Source of the DNA: Pachyseris speciosa
Taxonomy: Eukaryota > Cnidaria > Anthozoa > Scleractinia > Pachyseridae
Direction of reading: 5' to 3'
Assembly: GCA_016490735.1 (NCBI GenBank)
Contig: JAEMWC010000049.1
Span: forward strand, 1,597,501-1,661,500
Length of the DNA stretch: 64,000 nucleotides
Shown in pieces: positions 1 to 12,449 of the stretch. The notes beneath the pieces were generated by a model, which saw only the letters and a list, made by a program, of their open reading frames with translations, was not told the origin of the DNA and searched no databases. A program made the translations under genes and the position numbers. Within the stretch, counting starts at the first letter, position 1. Each line of letters starts with the position of its first letter.

Positions 1-649
1 AATTTAACTCGTTTAATTAACCAAAGAAGAATATGACAAACACACTGATTTCGTACCTTTGTTTAATAAGCTAGATATTTTTGTGACGTTTCAGGGGCAC
101 CCAACGATAAGTTTCGGTAGATATCTCTTCGGTGGAGGGTAATTCGCCTTGTCCGAGTGCACTCGGATTTTCGTAGCTAAAACGTCGCCTAAAAGATTCG
201 CAGTTGGGAAATCATACCCCCTGAGGATTGCGAAAAGGTCGTAATTGCTGTTTTTCTCGGCCAAACACGTCAACTAGCATTTTCGGAAAGAAAATAATAC
301 TCTAGAAAGTTCGTGTAGAGTTCATTTCAGCTTGCATTTCCTCAAAAGAAGATTTTGTCCCCTAACATTTTCGGGCGATTAAAACTTCAGCTAGGGAATC
401 CGAACAGATGATCTTCTTCTAGCTTATAAAAACATCGCTTCAAACAGAATTCAAACCCCATAAGGTACTTAAAAATGCCTTTCTACGGCTTTTGGTTGAT
501 TTGCTGCCTAGTGAGATGTCTGCTAAACAAACGACCCTCTCATTAAGAAGGTTGTTTACTTGAATCATGTAACGGTAGAACGGACTTTGTATCAGCAGAA
601 ACCTTAGCTTACGGGTCATCCTTATGAAGCAAAATTCCTATATACGCAG
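1..649. other. non-coding sequence upstream of first visible fibrinogen-like exon
   Basis: I see no convincing exon here. A stretch at about 365-430 (an A-rich tract followed by a motif containing AGCTAGGGAATCCGAACAG) recurs in the same orientation at about 50,155-50,225, so it belongs to a dispersed repeat or a paralogous intron. The rest is AT-rich and unassigned. Earlier exons of the fibrinogen-like gene (signal peptide, any coiled coil) probably lie left of the window. Confidence 0.4.
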
Positions 650-3600
650 AAACATGGATTCAGATCATGCGCGGAAATAAACCAGGCATTCCCGCAAGCC
701 CACAGTGGCTATTATTGGTTAAAGATTGGGAACAGAGACGCACAAGTTTACTGCGACATGGACAACCATGGTATGTGAATACAATTTTTTTTTCCATGGC
801 CAAGAGCTTAAAGTTATCTTCGTTTGTTATTCATAACAACGCACCATTGCCATTGTCACTACCACTGCCGCCACCACCGTCAACATCATCAGTGCTATTG
901 TCACCATTATTATCACAATCACCACTACCGCCTCCATTACTACAACCACCATATCGGAACCACCAGCAGCACCAGCACCACCACCACAATCATCATCATA
1001 ATCATCACCATCACCACCACCACCATCGTCATCGTCATCATTCATTTATCCAAAAACCATCATCGTCACCGTCACCATCACTATCATGATGACAATGATG
1101 ATGACAGATCATCATCATCATCATCATCATCATTCCTCTATGATCATCATCATCATCAGCATTGAAAGAGTTATGATCATCACCATCACCATCACCATCA
1201 CTCCCATGATCATGATCATCATCGTCATCATCATATCATCATTGAAAGAATTATGATCATCACTATCACCATCACTATCATGATGATAATGATGATGATC
1301 ATAATCATCATCATCGGCATCATATCATCATTGAAAGAATTTTTGCAATCCCATTTTCTTGCACTATCCAGGTGGTGGATGGACATTGGTGGTGCGCATT
1401 AGCTCACAAAATCTTGATCATCTCCAAAGGGATACAAACAACTGCTTCAACTCAGTGCTCTGTGTTCCTGCTAATGAATCTGTCATCACAGCACGGAAAT
1501 TAAGTGACGAGGACATACATAAACTAGCACTGTCTGAGGGTAGGGTCACACAAAAACTTTCCATCACTTCACATACTTGTAACTTGTAACTTGTCACTGG
1601 ATATGGCTGGCTGCGTGCGGTTTGCTGCGGTATTCCTTAGCTTTTATGCCATTATTTTCAACCGCTTGAATAATGTTTCAAGATATGATTGTGGATATCA
1701 ACTTTCTCCCGCTGAGAAGCTGGTTAGTCGCCAGTGGAGTTCATTCTTGTGCAAGGAAAAGAAGTTTTTCGGTTTTGACTTGGCTCTTGCGACGTGGTCT
1801 TCTCGACTTTGCATGCAAACAATGACATTATCATCGCTTAAACAAAAGATGTTTAATGATCCGTTGCGTCGCAAATTTACTAAATCTAGGTTTAGATATC
1901 ATCCTAATGATGAGGCCTCTCTCAACGTCGAGCTTAATCCTGGCCCTCCAGCTGAAGGACAAGGTTATGTACAATCCTACACTAATTCTTCATCGTTTCG
2001 CATTTCTACTCATGTAACTCAGAGACTTGAGAATCACATGCAGTTCAGCCATCCATATCGTTTTAAATATGTTAATTTTGCTAACTTGATCACCGTACCA
2101 CGAAATCCGTGTTTATTGTCACCTCTGAGTTCCACATCAAAGAATCTACATTTTTGTCTACTAAACACCAGATCAGTTAGAAATAAGGTTATGGCCGTGA
2201 AAGACTTTATTGTTGACAACGATATCGATATACTTGCGATGACTGAGACATGGCTTCGTCCTAGCACTGTTGACTCTGTGGAAGTTGGTACCTTATGTCC
2301 TACAGTATACAGAGTGATGCATATATCAAGATCTCATTCTGCTGGTGGTGGATTGGAATCATATTTAAGAACAGCATTCGCATTAACACTTCTCTTACGG
2401 ATCAATTTCACTCCTTTGAATTAATGGATTTTCACCTGAGCGTTGTGCGTTGTATAAGAATTCTGCTTGTTTATCGACCCCCTAGCTTATCAACATCGCT
2501 GTTTTTGGAAGAGTTCTCTAAACTCTTGGAATATGTTACGGCGGATCAGCGACAGAAGCGACTGTTAATTGTTGGAGATTTTAATATCCATGTCGACAAT
2601 CCTAATGACACTACTGCTAGGCAATTCCTGGACTTACTGGACTCCTTCAATCTTGTACAGCATGTCAGCGAGAAAACGCATGCTAATGGGACACACTCTT
2701 GATTTGGTAATATCTAATGCAATGGATCATTTTGTTAATGACGTTAAAATAACTGATCCTGTTATCTCTGATCATTTGGCTGTTCACTCAACTATACACC
2801 TGGAAAAGCCCAGTTTCGAAAAGAAGGTTGTCTCTTCTCGAAAGTTAAAGGGTATCGATATCACTTCTTTTCGAAGTGATATTGAAGGTTCTGTTCTACT
2901 CCAACATCAGGATGATCTTCATGTAGCTGCGAATAACTACGATGAAGTCTTACGATCACTACTGGACAAGCATGCTCCTGTGAAAGAACGAGTTGTCACT
3001 GTCGACCATCTGCGCCCTGGTATACAGCTGAAGTCACTACTGAGAGACGGAAACGCAGACAATTTGAACGTAAATGGCGAGCATCTAAACTCCCATCTGA
3101 CCGTGTGCAGTATGTGCACCAATGTAGTGTTGTGAACAATCTGATCAAGTCTCTTAAGTCACAGTACTATTCGTCTATTATTAAAGAAAACTCTGGAAAT
3201 CAAAAAGTTTTGTTTAAAACTGTTCAAAAGCTACTTCAAAAGCCAACTGTTAACTATTACCCACCCTCTGAGAACAACCGTATGCTAGCTTATGAATTTG
3301 CAACCTTTTTTACTACTAAGATTGCTACACTACATAGCGATCTTCTTGTTAGAAAGAATGCGCTTATTGTTGCAGACAAATATTTTATTGATGAGACACC
3401 GACTATGTCTTCGACTAAATTTTCATCTTTTACCGAGATGAAGCTTGACGACATCCGGGAACTGGCTGCAACACTGCTTTCGAAGTCCTGTGTCTTGGAT
3501 CCATTACCATCTTTTATTGTTAAACAATGTACTGACCTATTGCTGCCTACCATTACTAACATTGTCAACCTCTCTCTTCGTGAAGGCTGCGTCCCTACGA

Positions 3601-6600
3601 GTCTGAAATCTGCAGTATTATCACCTTTGCTCAAGAAACCAGATGCGGACTTTTTACAATTCAAGAACTTTAGACCCATCTCGAATTTGAAGGCGCTATC
3701 GAAGATTATTGAGAAAAGTGTTGCTCACCAGCTAAACAATTACCTGACGAATAACAACCTACACGAGACCTTTCAGTCAGCTTATAAAGTACATCATTCT
3801 ACTGAAACTGTTATGGTGAAGGTACAAGATGATATTCTACATGCAATCGACAGCGGTAGGGCTGTTGTTCTACTTATGTTAGATTTATCTGCTGCTTTTG
3901 ATTCTGTGTCCCATGAAATACTACTGAATAGGTTGTCTCAACGTTATGGCATTACAGGTTCCGTACAAGAATGGTTTGCATCTTACCTGTCGTCTCGCTC
4001 ACAATTTGTTCAGATTGAATGTTCAAGATCGTCTTTAAGTGAACTTAATTGTGGTGTACCGCAGGGATCAGTTCTTGGACCTCTGTTATACGTTTTATAT
4101 ACCTCACCAGTGGGTGATATTATAAAGAGACACAATCTTACATATCATCTCTACGTTGATGATACTCAGCTTTATGTGTCATTTAAATTGAGGAGCGATG
4201 ATTTCCTCGCTTCAGCAAAATCTAGTATTGAAACATGCGTTCAGGAAATCAATGATTGGATGATTTTTACTGGTCTTAAGCTAAATGAGAAAAAACTGAA
4301 CTGCTTCTACTCAGTTCACGCTATCGGCCCAGTCCCTCTTTGGAATTTGTTCGTGTTGGGGATGAAACTATTCGGCCGTCCTCTTCTGTTCGTAATCTTG
4401 GAGTGATATTTAACCCTAGTGATGATATGAAGATCACATTAAAAAGATATGTAAGTCATGCCATTTTCATCTAACTAATATTGGGAAGATAAGATCATAT
4501 TTGGATCGGGAATCTACTGAAGCAATTATTCATGCTTTCGTGACTACCAACTTGGATTATTGTAATGCGATTCTGTATGGTCTACCTAAGTTTCTCCTAA
4601 ACCGCCTACAGTTAGTTCAGAACAGGGCAGCGCGTATTGTAACATTCACCAAGAAGCATGAACATATAACACCCAGCTTAATAGACTTACATTGGTTGCC
4701 GGTTGAATACCGTATTAGGTATAAAATTTTATTGTTAGTGTATAAGGCTATCAATGGTTTCTCCCCAAGTTATATATCCAATTTACTCAGTTTTTGTAAC
4801 AGTTCTTACTCTTTGCGCTCCTGCTCGAATAAGTTACTTCATGTTCCGAGATCTAAGCTAAAGTCCTATGGCGACCGAAGATTTTCCATTGCAGGCCCTA
4901 AATTATGGAACTGTCTACCAGCTTTTTAAAGAAATGCTAATTCTTTGAATTCCTTTAAAAAACAATTAAAGACTTATTTATTTCACCAGGCTTTTCCTTA
5001 ATTTGTAAATAGATTTTTTTCCCACACTTATATATGAATTTTATACATATGTAGATATATTTATGCGTTTTAGACATTTATTTTTTATTCTTGTTATTAT
5101 TAGTTCTACATTCACATCCCTATTGTTGTAATTTTTTTAAAATTGTATCTCAATGCATTGTAGTAATATTGTAAAGCGCCTAGAACAGGTAGTGGTATAG
5201 GCGCTATAGAAATAAAGTTTATTTTTTTATTATTTATTATTATTATTATTATACTAAAATTAATAACTTCATGCCATGCAAAGTGTTCCCTTAAAGTTTT
5301 CTCCAATTCCCAAAGCTTATATTTTTACACAAAGCGTGTTATAGATTCATTATTTCTTGCGGGCAATGATTTTGGAGTACATAGCGTTTCTTAGGCGTCT
5401 GGCAGTTAATTAAAAAGTTAACGCTTATCTTGCAGGAACTTTTCGGGTCGATGTGGAGGCAAACAACACATACTCTATATTTTACCGGGTAAGTTAAATG
5501 AAAGTCTATTATGTGAGAATGAATATATTAAACAGTAAATCTACTGAAACTCAGCAGCATGATGTGGCATATTAGTCCTCAATAGAAATAGAAACTGTTG
5601 TACAATCAGATGAAAAGCCTGCTTGTAAAAAGAGTTGAGTTCAATATAGCTGTGAGAGAAATAGAAATCTTCTCTGATTTTTTTCAATAGCGGCAAAAGA
5701 CTTTAATAAGAATTTCGAGACAGTGTTTACAAAACGAACACTACACAATATACAATACACTACTTACAACACTAATAATCTTCTGTGACATGGTTGACAA
5801 GAAATCTGATCTGACTTTAAATTCCAGATTCCAAGCGGACCAGCCAATTTCAACTCTTCATGTGCCAGTGAACAGTATGTTTTTTACCCTTCATAGTTCC
5901 TCCTCATGTAAATTCACAGATCCATCCGTTCGTCCCATCCACCCACCCTCCCTCCCTCCCTCCGTCCCTTCCTTTCTTTGGATATACTTATCATTTCTCT
6001 CTCTCCACCCATTATTTTTCCTTTTTACTAATTTTTTCTCTGCCCTTCAATGGTTTCCGGCTTTCGTCAGTACTTTCACGAGTCTGTCACGAATCCTTTT
6101 TTTAATCTGTCTGTCATCGCCCTCAATCATCAGAAATTCAACCATTCAATTATGTTTATTCAATTCTTGTTTTTAGCTGTCCGCGTATCATCATTTCCGG
6201 CTCTTTTCCTTATCAGTGGGAAACAAGCAACTGTACAACCCTCGACAAGGGATACAGGATTTACGGTGGAGGATGCTACAGGGGTAAACTGCGGAGGCTT
6301 TTTCGTTTATTGCGTGATTTCTTATTTTTTCCTACAGCCATCTCGGCTGTTTTCATTTGAATGACTTGCCATTTTTCCTTGTGTTTCCTTTAATCACACA
6401 AACCCCCATCCCGTAGCTTGATATCTTATAGGCTTTGTTTAATGGCATTAAAATGCTAAGCTTAAGTTAGACATTTAAATTTGAAATCATGCGTTGATTT
6501 CCTATATTTTGGCTTAAGTTTTGCTCTGTCTTTGTTTATTAACATAACTTATTGCAAGCCAACTAAGTTCTGATATTCAGTGTTGGCCCTTAGCAATCTA

Positions 6601-8351
6601 TTAATATGTATTTCTCCTTTTAATTTTAGTCTTTGATGGACAGGATAATTCCGAATGTGGGTTTTCATGGATAGCATCTAGCTACAGTAAGCAACGAAGT
6701 ACTTTTAACTTTAGCTCAACTATTAGTACTATTATATCGGCAAGGAGATTGGGAAGACAAAGAAGACACCTACTCTTCCTCGCTTCCTTTGAACGATAAA
6801 TGTCTTAGAATCGACGAGATCGTTGGAAAACAGTTCGAGCACATGGTCACGCTAAACCAAGATGCCTGGTAAGCTTGAAACAATGTCGAAGGTAACGCAA
6901 CGAGTAATGTAAACGTTTTGACCGCTACAAAACACACGTACAACTTTTTTTAAACGATACTCGCCTGCCATAAAAACACATCTGCTGCAGGCTATGTGAA
7001 TTATTAAGTCGAAATCACTATTAGGTACGTGATGATTCAAAAAATAATGACAAATTCAAACAAGTTGAAATTAACACAAGATCCAAAGCAACTGTGTGCT
7101 ATGACGACTGATGACAAACCCATAAAATCTGGTGTCAGATCAATGGATGGTTCCACGGTTATTGGCGCCATATTAACTGGGGGGCAAACACGGCTAAATT
7201 ACAGCAAATGTATGGGATTTTGACCGACTTTGAAACGCTATAACGCCACTAAAAAGGGGCGGATTTCCAACATTTGCCACCACTTTTAACGGTTCTATTG
7301 GTATCGTTCATTCAACAGAAAATAAGGCCATTAACAAAGGTACGACGTTCGTAAATTAGAATTATAAATCTTCTCATGTGGCTTCTAAATTCGCGGTAAT
7401 TTGCATAATTTTGATTACAGAGGTTTGGAAGAAATCTGAAAAATTCGTTTACGGTCGTTTTAGCCTGAATCTGTTCTTTATACCTCATGAAAGTAATATC
7501 AGTACAAATGTCTTTTGAAAGACATTTTCGTTGCGGAAATCCGCCTCTTGGTAGCGGTGGTACAGCGGTTCAAAGTCGGTCAAAATCCCATACATTTACT
7601 ATAATTTTAGCCCCGTTTGCCCCCAGTTAATATGGCGTCAATAACCGTGGAACCATCAGTTGCTAAATAACCACCAAAACTGATCACGTGCATGCAACGC
7701 AAGCCAGTCATATAGCCAAGAGAATTGTTGGTCTTGTAATATCTATATAAATTATTAATCAAGTTTGAGGTGCATGTGGAAGCAATTTTCAAATTCTCTA
7801 ATAGTTCAGTTTCGAGTTCGCCACGAGTTGTACAGTTGCACAGGATTAGCCTCGACCTAAAGTAAAGTACTCGCAAATTCCAGTGAGAAGATGACCTGTT
7901 TACAGCTCTGTCTATTGTTTAATTTTCAAACTTGTCAGGCACCTTCCCGCCGGTATTTGTGAATATTTTACTTTAGGTCGAGGCTAACAGTGTGCAAAAG
8001 CGTTCTCATTGCTTTTATTCAGCGGTCATGGCGAACTCGAAACTGGACTAAAGCAAAGATATCAGTGACGTCACCTATTGTTATTAATATGTCAACCAGA
8101 AAGCTATTGGCTGGTGAAACAAGGAATTCTTTTGTTTAACGTTCTGAACATTTAAATAACAAAAACAACGTTTGTAAACAAATATCTACCCTATTCTAAA
8201 AACTTGATTTTCATTCAAAGCGATCTTTTTTTTTTTTTTTGAAACAGGGACCGGCAGACGCGCTTTGTATGGATATCCTTGTCCGGGCATTCCTATAGAC
8301 GACAGTCTTGGCATATTTTACAACCGTGATGGCATGTTGTACGTCAAGTAA
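650..8351 (+). CDS. fibrinogen-like domain protein, 3' seven exons (5' partial)
   Basis: Secreted or extracellular-matrix type protein of the fibrinogen-related group, common in cnidarians; partner unknown. Exons read by eye: 650-770, 1372-1539, 5436-5488, 5828-5874, 6177-6283, 6630-6686 and 8248-8351 (stop TAA 8349-8351). All junctions have AG/GT borders and phases agree throughout. Exon 1 encodes a run ending SGYYWLKIGNRDAQVYCDM and exon 2 starts GGGWTLVVRIS, the fibrinogen-domain signature. Later exons are cysteine-rich (CPRIIISGSFPYQW, CYRVFDG, YPCPGIPIDDSLGIFY). The visible part is about 217 residues and open throughout. No signal peptide is visible, so upstream exons must exist. Intron 2 has been enlarged to 3.9 kb by a sense-strand LINE. 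Family assignment is good; any role in, for example, the skeletal matrix or immunity is unproven. Confidence 0.8.
845..1335. repeat. CAT/ATC-rich microsatellite in intron 1
   Basis: Intron 1 of the fibrinogen-like gene is filled with interrupted CAT/ATC/CCA triplet repeats, including long CATCAT and CACCAT runs. It opens long histidine-, threonine- or aspartate-rich reading frames on both strands that are not genes. Confidence 0.9.
1591..5251 (+). mobile_element. L2/CR1-type non-LTR retrotransposon (LINE) in intron 2
   Basis: A near full-length but broken LINE lies in the sense orientation in intron 2. It has an N-terminal region with a 2A-like motif, an APE-type endonuclease, a reverse transcriptase and a C-terminal thumb region, then a 3' end of AATAAAG followed by a (TATT/ATT)n tail at about 5,221-5,251. 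The RT motifs (PISNLKALSKIIE, LDLSAAFDSVSHEIL, GVPQGSVLGPLLY) fit the L2/CR1 group. At least four frame changes make it non-autonomous. I did not find an unambiguous target-site duplication. Confidence 0.85.
1603..4929 (+). pseudogene. LINE polyprotein: 2A-like, APE endonuclease, reverse transcriptase (frameshifted)
   Basis: Read from ATG 1603. A basic N-terminal region of about 110 residues ends in a 2A-like NVELNPGP at 1924-1947. An APE endonuclease follows, with LNTRSVRNK and DILAMTETWL near 2,155-2,260 and GDFNIHVDN near 2,575. Frame changes occur near 2,355, 2,690, 3,050 and 4,310. The RT palm spans about 3,105-4,310 and carries YVDD in place of the usual YADD at the catalytic site (about 4,153-4,164), which may lower activity. 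A thumb region (LDYCNAILYGLPK, NRLQLVQNRAARI) follows at 4,501-4,929. Endonuclease and RT act in target-primed reverse transcription in intact relatives. Confidence 0.85.
7146..7658. mobile_element. foldback MITE in intron 6
   Basis: Inverted arms of roughly 120 bp at about 7,146-7,265 and 7,540-7,658 share the GGTTCCACGGTTATTG and CCATATTAACTGGGGG segments in opposite orientation. The loop between is AT-rich and non-coding. Probably a non-autonomous DNA transposon; class not determined. Confidence 0.7.
7846..7987. mobile_element. small MITE with 21-bp inverted ends
   Basis: The ends match as perfect inverted repeats: TTAGCCTCGACCTAAAGTAA at 7,846 onward and its complement ending at 7,987. 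Total length is about 142 bp, in intron 6 of the fibrinogen-like gene. Confidence 0.65.
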
Positions 8352-9470
8352 CAAAATTAACAGTGTTTGGACCCTTTCTACGATAAACGTGCCTGTTTTG
8401 AGTCTGTCATAGTTGATTCAAGATTTCGTTGTTGTCAGCATGCTAAGTCACAAGCTTCCTTTATTGAGACCACAGGTTCTAACAGAGGTCATAACTAAAC
8501 ACAACTTCGTTTATTTGAAAGCAATCACTTCTGTGTCTAAATAGAATGAAAAATTCTAGACACTGAAAAATTCGGATTCTAGACACTTTCAGAACTGTTT
8601 TGTTTCACTTTACCGTTGTACACCCCAGCAGTCTATTTCTGTTCTATTGAGGGCTTGAGAAAGGGAACTGAGAGGGTAAGAGGGCTTTTTTCTTTTTTGT
8701 AAATTATTACTTTTTTATTCTCTATCCATGAACGAATATTATGCAGTATCATAGAGTAAGTTAACAAACATAACAAGTACTTTTATTTATTTAAACGGGA
8801 TTACACTACAGGTTAACAATTTTCATAATGCTATGATACAATCTACATGAATTAGTTACAATTTACGCAACACCAAGCTAAAGGAGCCAGTCCGCCACTG
8901 GAGAACAACAAAAATTACTTGTGGTTATATGGAGACGAAGTTGTCCCATTAGGGAGCTTAAGCAGGGACGACGGCGCCGCCAACAAAAACGTCATTTCAA
9001 AATATAATTTCTCGTTTCTGTAACTCTTTCCGATTATTCCAACGTGTTTAACTTGGACAATGCTGGCGATATGTCCAGGAACTAAATTACTATGAACGAC
9101 GTCAAAGTAATGCACATGTCATCGGCTTCCCTGTGGGGTCGACCCCCGGACTAACCAGGGAGATTGTAAAATTAGTCAAGCAAACTTGAGGAACAAGGAC
9201 GGACAAGAAATGTACCCGAAAATGCAAACCGCACGTACAGAGCCATTGTTTTTGCTCATTAAGCCTATTGTTTAGTGGCGTTCTCGTTGCCGTTGTCGTC
9301 CTCGTTCCAAGTGTTCACAATTTTTGTCAACCGCCGCTAGTTACTCGGGCGCTCCTCGGGTAGCCCGAGTCTGAAGATGTGGGGCGACCTGGGCTATTTG
9401 CAAGACCTCACAAGACTGGTTCAAAAAAACAATAAACAAAGAATGAAAACAATGGACCTAGCCCTAAAAC
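8352..9470. other. intergenic, nothing recognised
   Basis: 3' flank of the fibrinogen-like gene. The sequence is AT-rich and I see no exon with protein-like composition and no structured repeat. A minus-strand 66-codon frame near 8,915-9,115 has no recognisable content. Confidence 0.4.
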
Positions 9471-9845
9471 AATAGAGGTGCAGCCTATAACGCACTAGCT
9501 CTTCCAAAACCCAGCACTGATTACCTAAAGAGAAGTCTTTCGTACCGAGTGGAGCTCAGTTGTGGAACAGTTTACCCCTGGAATTAAGACAAGCGACTTC
9601 TCTGAGAGATTTTAAGAATAAATTGAGTCGCCACAGTTTTAAGTAAGTTTTAAGTAGTTTAAGTAAGATTTTAAACACGGCCTCCAAGAAAAGCAGCCTT
9701 TATTGTTTTTATTTTTTATTCTCTTGTGATTGTAATTAAGTACATAGAGAGTTAGTTGATAATAATTACTTAAGCTGATGGAAATACCGTGTATAAATGA
9801 AGTTATCTTATCTTATCTTATCTTATCTTATCTTATCTTATCCAG
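9470..9845 (+). mobile_element. LINE 3' end with (TTATC)n tail
   Basis: Broken frames resemble the last part of a CR1/RTE-like reverse transcriptase ORF (short matches such as DYLKRS and a tryptophan/asparagine-rich end). A non-coding 3' end and a perfect (TTATC)n microsatellite at about 9,805-9,842 follow. The same tail ends the LINE fragment at 51.3 kb, suggesting one family. It is 5'-truncated, as LINE copies usually are. Confidence 0.65.
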
Positions 9846-10838
9846 TGAAATTAAAGGTTTCAAAGAGGTGCAGCCCTACTGGAAAATGTCGCTCGTTCTC
9901 CTTCGTCGTTTTATTCTTTGTCGTGTTTCATTCACAAAGCTCTCGGCGAGAGAGCTACGCCACTGCCATTCTCGTCCCTCGAGTCTTCGCTCCGTACTGA
10001 GCAGGCTTGACGAAACGAGTGACTCTCGAAAGATCCGATGGGTTGACGATTCTGATTGGCTTTTTCAAACTCTTACAAACTCTTACGCGGAGCTGAACCC
10101 TAAGCATGAGCAGTTCAGCCGGAAGTCCGATATTTTCGGACTTCAAATCGGATCTTTCCAGGGTCGCTCGTTTCCCGACCGCTGGTACAAGATTGCGCCA
10201 TTGCAGCTAAAACTTAAACTTAGGCAAAACGTTCTAAAATTAGAATTTAGCTTCCAATAATAGCGCCTTATCGGAAAGTTCTAAAGCGCTTTACACAACT
10301 AGTTATTCACAATGATAAAAAATGCTGTTTAAAAAGATACGTTTTAAGAGAAGCTTTAAAAGAGCTAACACTGGAACTACAATATGTTTTCATATATCAT
10401 GAGGGAGACCGCTCCACAGCCTGGGAGCACATACAGAGAATGCTCGATCACCATATGTTTTCATATGTTAACAAAAGGGCAAAACAAAAGAACTGAATGT
10501 TCAACAGCCAATACGTCTGTGGCATATTAAGGCAGCGCGGGAAGTTTAATCTTATTACGTATGTATTTATTTAAACGGTATGTACAAACCGTGCGACTGA
10601 TTCCAACGATGCACGCAATATTCATGAGAAGAGGTGTTACATTCTACGTTTATCCTAAATGTATTCAATATAGTGTGTGGTCGGAGTATTGCTAATTGCA
10701 CGTGTGATTAAAATGTCGAAGTATGAATTTCTTTCAAATTTTTTAATACATTAGCGGAATCGCTAGATAAAATACTCCCCGAGTCCCCCCTCCCCCCCCC
10801 CCCCCAACGGATATTGAACTTCAGGAACTGATACACCA
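9846..10838. other. intergenic with unclassified repeat remnants
   Basis: No gene recognised. A reading frame at 9,778-10,260 runs out of the LINE tail and shows no protein-like features. The stretch 10,260-10,560 has the look of a degraded dispersed repeat (CACAGCCTGGGAGCACA and similar). A C-homopolymer lies near 10,785-10,805. Confidence 0.35.
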
Positions 10839-11009
10839 GGCCCCAGTTGTTCAAAGAGCGGATAACTCTATCCAGCGGATAAGTCGCTATCCAGCGGATA
10901 AGTGTATCACCAGCGGATAAAATGTATCAGCTGCGATACATTTCAGTCCGCTGGATAGCGACTTATCCGCTGGATATAAGAGTCATCCCCTCTTTGAACA
11001 ACTGAGGCC
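10839..11009. mobile_element. hairpin MITE, GGCCCCAGTTGTTCAAAG family, copy 1
   Basis: A near-perfect palindrome with termini GGCCCCAGTTGTTCAAAGAG and the complementary end CTCTTTGAACAACTGAGGCC. The interior consists of repeated AGCGGATAAGT / CTTATCCGCTGG units. Two further relatives lie at 18,979 and 29,986 in this window. Non-coding. Confidence 0.8.
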
Positions 11010-11890
11010 AGGGAAATAAACTTAGCATGCTATACTGTGATGTGACAGAAGCAAAATTGCAAAAACAAACTTCACAAAGAAGATCAGACAAAATCTAACT
11101 TTCACAGTTTTACTCCAATCGAAGCCAATTATAACTTTCACTGAACGAGTCTCGAAATTGAGGCATCTGCTTCTGTCACATCACAGAAGAGGTTATCCTT
11201 TATCAATAAGTAAGAAAACCATTTACTTTATTGCGCACTCAGACATCAACATTGCTTTTCCCAGTTCTAACTTTAACAGCCTAAAATATCACCGTAAATC
11301 GCGATCCGCCTATACAAAACGGCAATGATGGTGTAATTCCATCATCCACCAAGATCCCTGTCAAATTTCAGCGGAATCGACCCTTAAGATTCAGAGATTT
11401 GAAGCTTGAAAATGAAAAACCCACATCCCAAAATTATCTTATGAATTTATTTATGAGCAAATGTCTTGCTCGACCCAAAAGGTTGGCCCACACGAGTGGG
11501 CATGTTCCTTTGCTGCAATATGTAGGAGGGACAAAATCTCGTTAAGTACACACTGAGGGGATATGTTGTAGGGATGTGTAGCAGGTACACTTCGTGTGGA
11601 AAAGTTACTGGGGCATGTTTCAGGGACATATTGTAGTACACTCTTCTTGTGCGTTGACACTTTTTCACTCGTGCAATATGAAGTTTGTGCAAATTTGTCC
11701 CCGCAACATGACGCACGGAGTTCAGCTTGTTGAACTTCTTGGGACATGTCGCAGCGATAGAACTTTGCGTGAGATGCCGTGATCATCTTGTGTACGGTTG
11801 TGCAACATGTCCCTACAGCAAATCACAGCAAATCACAGACGAGATCCAGCCTGCTTTGCAGTAATACATCAGGAAAACAGATGGCCGCGG
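11010..11890. other. intergenic, nothing firm
   Basis: Frames at 11,447-11,786 on both strands lie in a region with GGGACAT/ATGTCCC-type motifs that look like a dispersed repeat rather than coding sequence. No gene supported. Confidence 0.35.
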
Positions 11891-11904
11891 CCGTTCACAG
11901 AGGA

Positions 11905-12097
11905 ATAAAGGGGATTAGTTTCTAAAGAAACTGTGATGCTACGTCGGTGGGGGAGTGAAACACGAAAATTTGGTTTATCAACGGAGTTCATAATGTAAAT
12001 TGACCACCGTACAGGGATTCGATTAGCTGACGTTTCGAGCGTTAGCCCTTTCTCTCCGACGAAGGGCTAACGCTCGAAACGTCAGCTAATCGAATCC

Positions 12098-12127
<30 letters not shown>
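11905..12127. mobile_element. palindromic Penelope-like element tail with 14-bp target duplication
   Basis: Two copies of a PLE 3' end sit in opposite orientation (arms about 11,985-12,050 and 12,060-12,125), each with the ACGTTTCGAGCGTTAGC / GCTAACGCTCGAAACGT segment. The whole is flanked by the direct repeat CCGTTCACAGAGGA at 11,891-11,904 and 12,128-12,141, a convincing target-site duplication. The same tail follows the GIY-YIG ORF at 51.6 kb, which identifies the source family. Confidence 0.75.
12056..12083 (+). ncRNA. hammerhead-ribozyme-like core, degenerate
   Basis: The core reads CCGACGA, one unpaired A, a 4-bp stem GGGC/GCUC with UAAC loop, GAAA, then CGUC. The first core pyrimidine is C instead of U and helix I is only about 2 bp here because the palindrome replaced its 5' flank. 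Probably inactive; listed because it matches three better copies in the window. Confidence 0.4.
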
Positions 12128-12128
<1 letters not shown>

Positions 12129-12141
12129 CGTTCACAGAGGA

Positions 12142-12449
12142 GTCTCGTGGTCTCGCTAGTAGATGGAATGACTGGGATAGAAACCAAAAGCTGGTCAGTG
12201 TTGCTTTGATGATGATGCTCGATGATGAAGCTCGCTCCTGTGATGCTGGAACAAAAAGTAGATTAAGTCTCTCTCTATTGTGCTGGAGCCTTAAGTATGT
12301 AAACATGAAGAGTTTCTTCGTGTAGTTTAATACAGTTTTTAATGGGTGTGAATGATATATGAAATAAATCATATATGAGCTGCGGAAATGAAATTAAATC
12401 AAGAAATGATCCTCGCAGTTGTCAACGCAATTTATGCAATTGCACAAAG
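12142..12449. other. intergenic, nothing recognised
   Basis: AT-rich sequence without gene-like content or clear repeats. Confidence 0.35.

Noticed and set aside
667..1165. Long His/Thr/Asp-rich reading frames on both strands
   Set aside because: They come from the CAT/ATC microsatellite in intron 1 and lie in frames different from the fibrinogen-like exon at 650-770.
11447..11786. Overlapping frames on both strands with cysteine-rich content
   Set aside because: Overlap on opposite strands within a GGGACAT-rich repeat-like region; no splice or domain support.
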